Origin: Candidatus Zixiibacteriota bacterium
GTDB lineage: Bacteria > Zixibacteria > MSB-5A5 > GN15 > FEB-12
Reading direction: 5' to 3'
NCBI GenBank assembly: GCA_024278935.1
Contig: JAJRSF010000038.1
Span: forward strand, 62,001-126,000
Length of the DNA stretch: 64,000 nucleotides
Every line of letters starts with the position of its first letter. Positions within the stretch are counted from its first letter, which is position 1. The position numbers were made by a program, and so were the translations under genes. A model generated the notes under the pieces. It saw only the letters and a program-made list of their open reading frames with translations. It was not told where the DNA came from and did not search any database. This document shows positions 27,817-36,055 of the stretch, one piece after another.

Positions 27817-28223
27817 ATGACTAAAAAATCAAAAATAATTGGATGCTTTTTTTTATTTTCATAATAGGAATACTATATATTTTATTATGTTCTGATAATT
27901 CTAACGAATTAAAAGCCATTGAAATAGTTAAAAATACTCCTACTGAAGATGTAATTAGTGAATATTGGGCAAATTATTATGATGCGTTTAACAATTATCC
28001 GATAATTGATAAAGCTATAAATAATGACTTGATGTATGATGTCGCTGGTGATATGACCAGAATGTATGGTTGGAATGCTGAAAAAATAAAAGGTGACGAT
28101 TACTTAGTTTGGTATACATTTGAGAGATATAAAGATGAATTAGGCGGAGAAAAAATTTGTTTAGGATGGAAATTTCAGGTAAATCTTCATACTGAAGAAG
28201 TGATTGCAATCGACCCAAAATGA
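27817..28223 (+). CDS. Small membrane-anchored protein of unknown function, frameshifted in a T8 run
   Basis: From the ATG at 27817 (MTKKSKIIGC) the frame meets TAA after a run of eight T (27847-27854). Adding one T continues as FFIFIIGILYILLCSDNSNELK and then to the stop at 28223, giving about 135 residues: one N-terminal membrane segment and a soluble acidic domain (SEYWANYYDAFNNYP..., YLVWYTFERYKDELGGEKICLGWKFQVN). The ATG at 27843 in the second frame could serve alone (126 residues) but lacks a ribosome binding site, while AGGAAAAA precedes 27817. I do not recognise the family; a sequencing undercall is the simplest explanation. Confidence 0.6.
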
Positions 28224-28236
28224 TATTTAAGTGGGT

Positions 28237-28256
28237 GGCAGACGCCCTCGTCTGCC
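28237..28256. repeat. Perfect hairpin after the small membrane protein gene
   Basis: GGCAGACG, loop CCCT, CGTCTGCC. There is no T-tract, so it is more like the other intergenic hairpins here than a terminator. Confidence 0.65.
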
Positions 28257-28417
28257 TCTCTATTTACATCACAAAACCTCTACACATTCTCATATCATTC
28301 GCATCACATCTCTTACTATGAATAACTATTTTTTGAAAGAGAAAATTTGATGCATACAATCAATACAATACCAATACAGAATTATCAAATTTCAGAAAAC
28401 GAACCCATTTATAAGAT

Positions 28418-28441
28418 GTACCGACAGGGCATTGCCCTGTC
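28418..28441 (+). repeat. 24-base hairpin, half of an exact inverted pair
   Basis: Contains GACAGGGC..GCCCTGTC. The reverse complement is identical over all 24 bases to 28963-28986, about 520 bases away. Confidence 0.88.
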
Positions 28442-28447
28442 TATTCT

Positions 28448-28496
28448 GGCGGAACCACTAAAGGCTTCTAGCCCGCATTGCGGGGTTCCACCCTAC
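28448..28496 (+). repeat. 49-base intergenic hairpin repeat, copy 2
   Basis: Inverted copy of 22047-22095. The CCCGC ATTG GCGGG-type stem and the ACTAAAGG block are kept. An open frame of 88 codons at 28347-28613 runs through this repeat and the one at 28418 and is probably not a gene. Confidence 0.82.
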
Positions 28497-28878
28497 TTTA
28501 AAGAAATTGAAAGATTAATAAAAAAACGCTATTTGAAAAAACAAACCCATTTTGCTGTAACAATAAGAGAGCAATGTAATTACAATGAAAAAGTTGTTTT
28601 CGATTGTGGATAACTTTTTGAAGATTGATTTAATCAATTCGATTTTTGATAAATGTTCCGAATATTCACAACTCCTTTCCGGCGAAGCCGGAACCGAGTA
28701 CAGTAACGAGTAGAGCAAATCTTTAGCATAAAAGAAAAATTATCACCCTTAGTTTATACTAAAATCTGACAATTTTGCTGTTTGTTTGCATCCTAGACTC
28801 CGTGCCAAGCACGGAGAGGAGTTCGGATGAATTGTGTATTTGATTTGTAGGAAAACCGCTTGCCTGTTCCGTTAGAGT

Positions 28879-28922
28879 CTTGTAGATCAGGAGGTCTGTC
28901 CTCCTGACTAGTCATAAAAAAG
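28879..28922 (+). repeat. 44-base intergenic repeat, copy 2
   Basis: Agrees with 27607-27650 at 41 of 44 bases, including the block CCTCCTGACTAGTC and the A-run. Here it is followed by a different hairpin that doubles as the eno terminator. Confidence 0.85.
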
Positions 28923-28948
28923 CTGTCAGGCGGGGGACGCCTGACAGC
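28915..28948 (-). terminator. Probable terminator of eno
   Basis: On the minus strand GCTGTCAGGCG, loop TCCCC, CGCCTGACAGC, then a T-tract (28921-28915). The T-tract is supplied by the end of the 44-base repeat. Confidence 0.8.
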
Positions 28949-28962
28949 ACAATATCATAAGA

Positions 28963-28986
28963 GACAGGGCAATGCCCTGTCGGTAC
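28963..28986 (-). repeat. 24-base hairpin, second half of the exact inverted pair
   Basis: Identical to the reverse complement of 28418-28441; begins five bases downstream of the eno stop. Confidence 0.88.
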
Positions 28987-28991
28987 AAAAA

Positions 28992-30299
<1,308 letters not shown>

Positions 30300-30412
30300 T
30301 CAAAATAATAATTTTCTTAGTTTTTGATAACTTATAAGTCTTCAACCTTTCGGGCAAGGATAAAGTTTCAGATTACTATACTATTATGCACAATATTCGA
30401 CCTTTTTTTATC

Positions 30413-30441
30413 TTGCGGAGAAAAGAGTTAAATTGTATTAT
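30413..30441 (+). promoter_or_regulatory. Predicted near-leaderless promoter of the AGCS symporter
   Basis: TTGCGG (30413-30418), 17 bases, TATTAT (30436-30441). The ATG at 30450 follows after eight bases and lacks a Shine-Dalgarno site. Confidence 0.45.
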
Positions 30442-30449
30442 TTATACCA

Positions 30450-31850
30450 ATGTTAGAAACAATCACAGACATAACCAATTCTATCTCAAGCTTTGTATGG
30501 GGTCCATACATGGCATCGCTCTTACTGCTGACCGGTTTGATCCTGACAGTTCGGATGGTGCTAATTCAAGTACGCGGATTTTCCCATGGCGTGGCTATTG
30601 CGACCGGGAAATATGATGACCCCAATCACAAAGGTCAGTTAACCCATTTTCAGGCGTTATCGGCAGCTCTTTCGGCGACAATCGGAATCGGAAATATCGC
30701 AGGTGTAGCGGTCGCATTGTACTGGGGCGGACCGGGTGCAATATTTTGGATGTGGGTCACCGCATTTTTTGGTATGGCGATAAAATTTGCCGAATGTACT
30801 ATGGCAATTCAGTATCGCAAAATCGACCCTGATGGTAATGTCCGTGGTGGTCCGATGTATTATATCGAAATGGGTATGCCGAAATATTTCAAACCGATGG
30901 CGTATATGTTTGCAGCGTTTGTTGCGATTGGTGCAATGGGTACCGGAAATATGGCACAGTCCAACACGATGGCACATTCGTTGGTTGATGTATTTGAAAT
31001 CAGCGCTGAAAACGAAACAATGTTCCGATGGATCTTTGGTGTTGTCTTAGCAGGTTTGACAGGTGCGGTTATTATTGGCGGAATAAAACGAATTGGATCT
31101 ATCGCATCATATTTGGTTCCGTTTATGTCGATTGTTTATGTACTTTCTGCGTTAGCTGCTTTGTATGTAAATATAGGTGAAATATTACCATCGTTTGAAT
31201 TAATTTTCTACCATGCTTTTAACCCGACTGCTGTAGTTGGTGGTGCCGCTGGTGGTGCGACTGTCTGGATGACATTTGCGTGGGGACTTCGCCGTGGACT
31301 TTTCTCAAACGAAGCGGGGCAAGGGTCGGCTGCGATGGCACACGCCACTGCAAAAGTCGACGAGCCGGTGCGTGAAGGTCTGGTTGCTATGCTTGGACCA
31401 TTTATCGATACGATTGTTATTTGTACCATGACTGCCTTGGTGATTATCTCAACCGGTGTTTGGGCGAATGGTCAAAATGGTGCTGTGTTGACTATGACTG
31501 CTTTTGAACCAGCTCTTCCGGGATATGGAAAATGGATGGTTGTTGTTGGAATCATGCTCTTTGCCTTTTCGACAGTTGTTGCTTGGTCTTACTATGGGGA
31601 AAAAGGGATTGAATATCTTGGTGGATCAAAATCGAAACTTCCGTATAAATGGTTCTATATCGCATTCACACTTATGGGTGCAACGCTTGATTTGGAAGCT
31701 GTCTGGAATTTTTCCGATGCGGCAAATGGTCTGATGGCGGCGCCGAATTTGATTGCTCTGATATTCTTATCGGGTGCGGTGGTGAAGATTACGAAGAAGT
31801 ATATGGATGAGAAAAAAGCCGGCAAGCATGTGCCGTTTAAAGATAGATAA
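30450..31850 (+). CDS. Sodium:alanine/glycine symporter (AGCS family)
   Basis: 466 residues with about ten membrane segments. It imports small amino acids (alanine or glycine) with sodium across the inner membrane. The family core is clear: ATIGIGNIAGVAVALYWGGP near residue 76, FFGMAIKFAECTMAIQYR, GGPMYYIEMGM, and later FAWGLRRGLFSNEAGQGSAA with the conserved Gly-Asn-Glu-Ala. The C-terminus ends in a short Lys-rich tail. It is divergent from eno. The substrate cannot be fixed by sequence alone. Confidence 0.93.
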   Translation: MLETITDITNSISSFVWGPYMASLLLLTGLILTVRMVLIQVRGFSHGVAIATGKYDDPNHKGQLTHFQALSAALSATIGIGNIAGVAVALYWGGPGAIFWMWVTAFFGMAIKFAECTMAIQYRKIDPDGNVRGGPMYYIEMGMPKYFKPMAYMFAAFVAIGAMGTGNMAQSNTMAHSLVDVFEISAENETMFRWIFGVVLAGLTGAVIIGGIKRIGSIASYLVPFMSIVYVLSALAALYVNIGEILPSFELIFYHAFNPTAVVGGAAGGATVWMTFAWGLRRGLFSNEAGQGSAAMAHATAKVDEPVREGLVAMLGPFIDTIVICTMTALVIISTGVWANGQNGAVLTMTAFEPALPGYGKWMVVVGIMLFAFSTVVAWSYYGEKGIEYLGGSKSKLPYKWFYIAFTLMGATLDLEAVWNFSDAANGLMAAPNLIALIFLSGAVVKITKKYMDEKKAGKHVPFKDR

Positions 31851-31900
31851 CGCTTTAGTGGCGTAGGTAAGAATCTAGATAAAATTAAAGAGGGTTAAAT

Positions 31901-32674
31901 ATGAATTTAGATTTGCACAGAAGTATTTTTCCACTTTATTCAATGAAAAAAAATGGTAAAGTATATGATGATGGTGATTTGCTTGGCACCTGCTTTTTAG
32001 CAAGAGTTAGTGATTTTATTGTATTGATAACAGCTAAACATGTTTTTGATAATTATGAAAAAACAACATGTGATCTTTTAATTTACTATAATAATGGAGA
32101 AGGGGAACCTACTCCACTTTTACTTGAGGCAATAATTACTAATAATAATTTAAGTGATTTTGCCTTTATATTACCTTTAGGGAAAACCTTTGAAATTATA
32201 ATTGAGACATTTCTCCCAATTCAAATTTCTTATAACCGTTTAAGATTAGGTGATAGAATTTTATCATTCGGATATCCCTTATCTTCAAAAGAAAGAAATT
32301 TTGAAAATAAGATTGAATTATTTATAAATCCAATGTTCTTTGAAGGTTATATCCACTCAATTTGGAGTAATGTTCCTAACTTAAAATTTAGTACAGTATA
32401 TACTTTGAGTTTTCCATCTTTACCTGGATTAAGTGGTGGTCCTTTATTGAAAATTGTTGAAGGAAATTTAAAAGTTGTTGGGTTGATGCATGAAAATAGA
32501 ATGTTAAATCGAGTACTCATAGAGAAAAATGAATTTGAAGAAGATGAAACTAAAATTATTGAAAAAAACTATTTAGCTTACGAAATGGGGATAGCTTCCG
32601 ACTATTTACCTTTTGAAGAGTTGAAAGCATATTTAATTGAAAGACAAAAAGGGCTAGGTTTGCCAAAATTATAA
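31901..32674 (+). CDS. Trypsin-like serine protease domain protein without signal peptide
   Basis: 257 residues after GAGGGTT. LGTCFLARVSDFIVLITAKH contains His47 of the triad, LSDFAFILPL contains Asp86, and LPGLSGGPLL contains Ser178 in the G-x-S-G-G-P form. The fold is the chymotrypsin/DegP class, with no PDZ domain and no signal peptide, so it should be cytoplasmic. Such stand-alone proteases can be parts of defence or signalling systems, but no partner gene is visible here. AT-rich compared with the genes on both sides. Confidence 0.78.
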   Translation: MNLDLHRSIFPLYSMKKNGKVYDDGDLLGTCFLARVSDFIVLITAKHVFDNYEKTTCDLLIYYNNGEGEPTPLLLEAIITNNNLSDFAFILPLGKTFEIIIETFLPIQISYNRLRLGDRILSFGYPLSSKERNFENKIELFINPMFFEGYIHSIWSNVPNLKFSTVYTLSFPSLPGLSGGPLLKIVEGNLKVVGLMHENRMLNRVLIEKNEFEEDETKIIEKNYLAYEMGIASDYLPFEELKAYLIERQKGLGLPKL

Positions 32675-32697
32675 AATAAGTAGTTCAAAATATAACT

Positions 32698-32739
32698 GGG
32701 TAGCCCACTGTTTGTGGTGGGTTTCTATTCGTACTGAAC
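32698..32739 (+). repeat. 42-base intergenic hairpin repeat, copy 2
   Basis: Same flanks as 22250-22291 (GTAGCC, GGTTTCTATTC, GAAC) around a different stem (CCCAC/GTGGG). Confidence 0.72.
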
Positions 32740-32789
32740 GTATACGCACCCCAAGGGGTACGCCACCCATCTTCTCTTTTTCCTTTAAC

Positions 32790-32818
32790 TTGACCTCATA
32801 AATAAACTCTCATATCTT
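32790..32818 (+). promoter_or_regulatory. Predicted promoter giving a leaderless transcript
   Basis: TTGACC (32790-32795), 17 bases, TATCTT (32813-32818). The ATG at 32824 starts five bases after the -10. Confidence 0.5.
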
Positions 32819-32823
32819 TTCGT

Positions 32824-34230
32824 ATGGAATTGATGCAGAAAAAAATTACAATTATTTTCTTATCGACAATTATCGTACGGATAGTTTTTCACTTCCTGAC
32901 TAACTTTACATTTGATGATGCCTTCATAACGTTTCGGTATGTCGAAAACCTAGTCAACGGTCAGGGCTTTGTATACAACAAAGGGGAGCATGTGCTGGGT
33001 ACAACAACGCCGTTGTTTACGTTACTGGTGTCGATGGTGCATGTGATTGGATTTAAAATTGAGCAAGCAGCTATGATGGTGACGTTGTTGTCATCGGGCT
33101 TGACAGCGGTAATTCTCTATAAGTTTGCCTGTTCGCTTCGGATGACACATTTTGCTTTTGTGCCGGTGCTGATGTATATTTTGTTTCCGAGACTTTTAGT
33201 GACTGATACAGCAGGGATGGAGACCTCGTTTTTTACACTACTGATACTTCTGTCGTTTTATTATGCGCATAAACAAAAAGATTACTATGCATGGGGGATG
33301 GCAACTCTTGCAGCTCTCACAAGACCAGAGGGGTTTCTGCTGTTGATACTCTTAGGAATCAAAACTCTTATCCGTAATAGAGAAGAGCTTCTGAAACTGC
33401 TTACGATACCTTTTACAATTATTGCACCATGGTTTTTGTTTTCATATTATTATTTTGGTTCTGTCATTCCAAATTCTGTTACGGCAAAACTCGCATTGTA
33501 TTCACAGTTCGGTTCGTCGTCTGTGAAAGATAAACTTTTTCTAATTTTAAATATTTCTAACTACTATGGAATCGTTTTAATTCTCTTCGCTGTCATCGGT
33601 GCTTATTGGTTATGGAAAAAACAGAACTATGGAATACTAGCAATAGTCTGGTTGTGCGGGATGATTATACCATTGGCATTAAGTAAGACGCTTCTGTTTA
33701 TCTGGTATATTTCTCCAATCTATCCAATTTACTTTCTACTGATAGCATCTTTGTTCCCATGGTTGTTAAACCAGTTTAAATTTATTGCCAACAAAATTAA
33801 TATTGTTCGACGGGTTGTTTTTGTATGTATACTGATCGCATTAGTCGGAGCTAACTTTGGGAAAGTGAAATATTTTAGCGAGTACCAGATTGTTTTGGAG
33901 CAGGTACATAAAAATATTGGACTCTATTTATATACTCATGCTGATAAAAATGCTATCATAGCTGCTGAAGATATTGGGTATATGGGCTATTTTTCGAAGT
34001 TGAAAATTATTGATCGGGATGGGTTAGTGTCGCCTAAAGTTGTGCCGTATAACCGTGACGCCAAATACTATCAGGTAATAGTTGATTACACGCCGGATTG
34101 GGTTGTTGCCGCAAAAGGGAGTGCTACGAGCGGGTTTATAGGCGATGAGAAGTTTTTGGAAAATTATGTTTTAGCAAAGAATTTTTCTTATAAATCATTT
34201 CCGGTTTATTCTGTGTATAAAAGAAAATAA
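32824..34230 (+). CDS. Integral membrane glycosyltransferase (GT39/ArnT-like, GT-C fold)
   Basis: 468 residues with about ten hydrophobic segments. Near the N-terminus FTFDDAFITFRYVENLVNGQ holds the acidic D-D pair and the R-Y-x-x-N-L pattern found in the first periplasmic loop of GT-C enzymes that use polyprenyl-phosphate sugars, followed by GEHVLGTTTPLFTLL. The C-terminal part is a periplasmic domain (EDIGYMGYFSKLKIIDRDGLVSP), similar to many bacterial glycosyltransferase-39-like proteins. A role in modifying envelope glycans or proteins is inferred. Upstream of an epimerase that could supply sugars. Confidence 0.8.
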   Translation: MELMQKKITIIFLSTIIVRIVFHFLTNFTFDDAFITFRYVENLVNGQGFVYNKGEHVLGTTTPLFTLLVSMVHVIGFKIEQAAMMVTLLSSGLTAVILYKFACSLRMTHFAFVPVLMYILFPRLLVTDTAGMETSFFTLLILLSFYYAHKQKDYYAWGMATLAALTRPEGFLLLILLGIKTLIRNREELLKLLTIPFTIIAPWFLFSYYYFGSVIPNSVTAKLALYSQFGSSSVKDKLFLILNISNYYGIVLILFAVIGAYWLWKKQNYGILAIVWLCGMIIPLALSKTLLFIWYISPIYPIYFLLIASLFPWLLNQFKFIANKINIVRRVVFVCILIALVGANFGKVKYFSEYQIVLEQVHKNIGLYLYTHADKNAIIAAEDIGYMGYFSKLKIIDRDGLVSPKVVPYNRDAKYYQVIVDYTPDWVVAAKGSATSGFIGDEKFLENYVLAKNFSYKSFPVYSVYKRK

Positions 34231-34365
34231 TAACAACTGTTAAAAACTGGACAACTGATTCATATCATAGTAAACTATAGGAAACTTTAAAATAGACCAA
34301 TACAGTTTTTTGGTTTTTTTGCCGATATTTATATTTAAATGATTACTCTTAAAGGGAACTAGAAA

Positions 34366-35301
34366 ATGAAATATTTAGTAACCGGTGGTGCCGGATTTAT
34401 AGGTTCAAATATCACTAAAAAATTAGTCGAAAAAGGTGAATCGGTTCGGGTTCTTGATAATTTTTCGACTGGGAATATTGATAATCTTAAGGCAGTTATC
34501 AATGATATTGAAATTGTCGATGGTGATATTCGTGATTTTTGGGTTGTTAAAAAAGCTGTCGAAGGTATTGATTATGTACTACATCAAGCAGCTCTTCCAT
34601 CGGTGCCTCGTTCAGTCGAAAATCCGCTTACATCAAATATTGTTAATATCGATGGTACTTTACATGTTTTAGAAGCTGCCAAAAATGCGGGTGTCAAAAA
34701 AATGGTCATGGCGTCATCGTCGTCTGTCTATGGCGATGCCGAAGAACTTCCGAAACATGAAGGGATGCGACCATCACCGCTTTCTCCATACGCAGTGACA
34801 AAACTTACCAATGAATATTATCTAAAAGTATATTGGGAGTTGTATAAGTTCCCAACAGTAGCATTACGGTACTTTAATATCTTTGGACATCAACAAGATC
34901 CTAACTCTGCTTATGCGGCAGTCTTTCCAAAATTTATCGAAGCATTTTTACGTGGCAAACAGCCGACTGTCTTTGGTGATGGGGAACAGTCGCGTGACTT
35001 TACCTACATTGATAACTGTGTGCAGGCAAATTTACTTGCTGCGACCAACGATGATATTTGTGGTGACTATTTTAATGTCGGCTGTAATGGGCAGTTTACA
35101 CTCAATGAAACTTTAGATATCTTACGCGAAATTATTGGATGTGATATCAAAGCTATCTATGAAGATGAACGTGCCGGGGACATTAAACATTCTTATGCCT
35201 CTATTGATAAATTGCAAAAGTTTGGCTATGAACCTGAAGTTGAATTTAAAGAAGGCGTCCGTCGCACAGTTAAGTTTTACAAAGAGCATTTAGGATTGTA
35301 A
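34366..35301 (+). CDS. NAD-dependent sugar-nucleotide epimerase (SDR, GalE/WbpP-like)
   Basis: 311 residues after AAGGGAACT. The N-terminal NAD-binding GGAGFIGSN is at residues 7-15, VLDNFSTGNIDNL binds the adenosine end, HQAALPSVPRSVENP matches UDP-GlcNAc/GalNAc 4-epimerases, MASSSSVYGDAEELPKHEG carries the catalytic Ser, and SPYAVTKLTNEYY carries the catalytic Tyr-x3-Lys. RYFNIFGHQQDP and FGDGEQSRDFTYIDN complete the fold. Probably converts UDP-glucose/GlcNAc to the galacto epimers for surface glycans. A two-way terminator follows. Confidence 0.9.
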   Translation: MKYLVTGGAGFIGSNITKKLVEKGESVRVLDNFSTGNIDNLKAVINDIEIVDGDIRDFWVVKKAVEGIDYVLHQAALPSVPRSVENPLTSNIVNIDGTLHVLEAAKNAGVKKMVMASSSSVYGDAEELPKHEGMRPSPLSPYAVTKLTNEYYLKVYWELYKFPTVALRYFNIFGHQQDPNSAYAAVFPKFIEAFLRGKQPTVFGDGEQSRDFTYIDNCVQANLLAATNDDICGDYFNVGCNGQFTLNETLDILREIIGCDIKAIYEDERAGDIKHSYASIDKLQKFGYEPEVEFKEGVRRTVKFYKEHLGL

Positions 35302-35319
35302 GAGTTATATAAATATATT

Positions 35320-35358
35320 AAAAAGTCACCCAGTGGTTTACACAAGGTGACTTTTTTT
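35320..35358. terminator. Bidirectional terminator between convergent genes
   Basis: AAAAAGTCACC (35320-35330), a 15-base loop, GGTGACTTTTT (35346-35356), plus two T. Serves the epimerase on the plus strand and the DUF6125 gene on the minus strand. Confidence 0.85.
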
Positions 35359-35382
35359 ATTGCAATAAAGATTTGTATAATA

Positions 35383-35895
35383 TTAATCTTCAATAAAGAA
35401 TTTCCAACCACAGAAGAATTTTTCGCCTGCTTCTAAGTCAGGCGGGCAACAAATGACTTCGGTTTTAATCCGAGGATCGATAGTTTTGGCAAAGCCAGTG
35501 TATTCTACGATGCCAACTTCTTTGCAAGGGAAGAGAGGTAAATTTTTTCTGACACGTGCCGATTGTACCCGACAGTCTACCATGTAAAACTCAAAAGAAT
35601 TTTTAGTTTCATTTTTGATTGCCTGTTTGTTAATGGCGGCGTAGAGTCTGAAACCGAGAGCTTTTTTGAGAGCATCGAGTCCTGAGTTTTCAGCAATGCC
35701 ATGACGCTTCATAATCCGCTTTGCTTCAATGACGGTGAATCGTTCCCACGCTTCGGTGTCGTATTGAATCGCTGTTTTCATATCGGAGTTTGGTTCGACT
35801 GCTTGAAACCAAAGTCCGTCGTGAGCGAGCCAATTTTTAGCGAAATCTTCTATTACTCCAAGAAGTTGTTCTTTGTCTAAATCTTTAAAATCCAT
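35383..35895 (-). CDS. DUF6125-like small cytoplasmic protein
   Basis: 170 residues. Contains EDFAKNWLAHDGLWFQAVE, ERFTVIEAKRIMKRHGI, the block MVDCRVQSARVRKNLPLFPC and a C-terminal CCPPDLEAGEKFFCGWKFFIE. This arrangement, with conserved Trp, Glu, Asp and Cys residues, resembles the DUF6125 family, which I recall from FCB and archaeal genomes; the Cys/His/Glu set hints at a metal-binding enzyme. Function is unknown. It sits alone between a terminator and the divergent subtilisin gene. Confidence 0.65.
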   Translation of the reverse strand: MDFKDLDKEQLLGVIEDFAKNWLAHDGLWFQAVEPNSDMKTAIQYDTEAWERFTVIEAKRIMKRHGIAENSGLDALKKALGFRLYAAINKQAIKNETKNSFEFYMVDCRVQSARVRKNLPLFPCKEVGIVEYTGFAKTIDPRIKTEVICCPPDLEAGEKFFCGWKFFIED

Positions 35896-36055
35896 TATTT
35901 AATCCTTTTATCTATAACATTGTCTAAATTATGCATGATTTATATGAGAAAATCAAATTTTTCCTGTTCTTTTTTTAAAAGATGACTATTTTATAGTATC
36001 TGATTTTAAACTTATTTTAATTTCATTTCGTCAATAGATAACTGGAGAAAAAAAT

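Larger units (their letters stand above)
28614..28991. other. Intergenic region rich in hairpins
   Basis: No gene seen. Perfect stem-loops lie at 28677-28693 (TTCCGGC GAA GCCGGAA) and 28798-28816 (CTCCGTGC CAA GCACGGAG), followed by the 44-base repeat, the eno terminator and the 24-base hairpin. Confidence 0.7.

Noticed and set aside
28347-28613. Open frame of 88 codons between the small membrane protein and eno
   Set aside because: Most of it is made of the 24-base and 49-base hairpin repeats, and no family resemblance is seen; probably chance, although the ATG has a purine-rich stretch before it.
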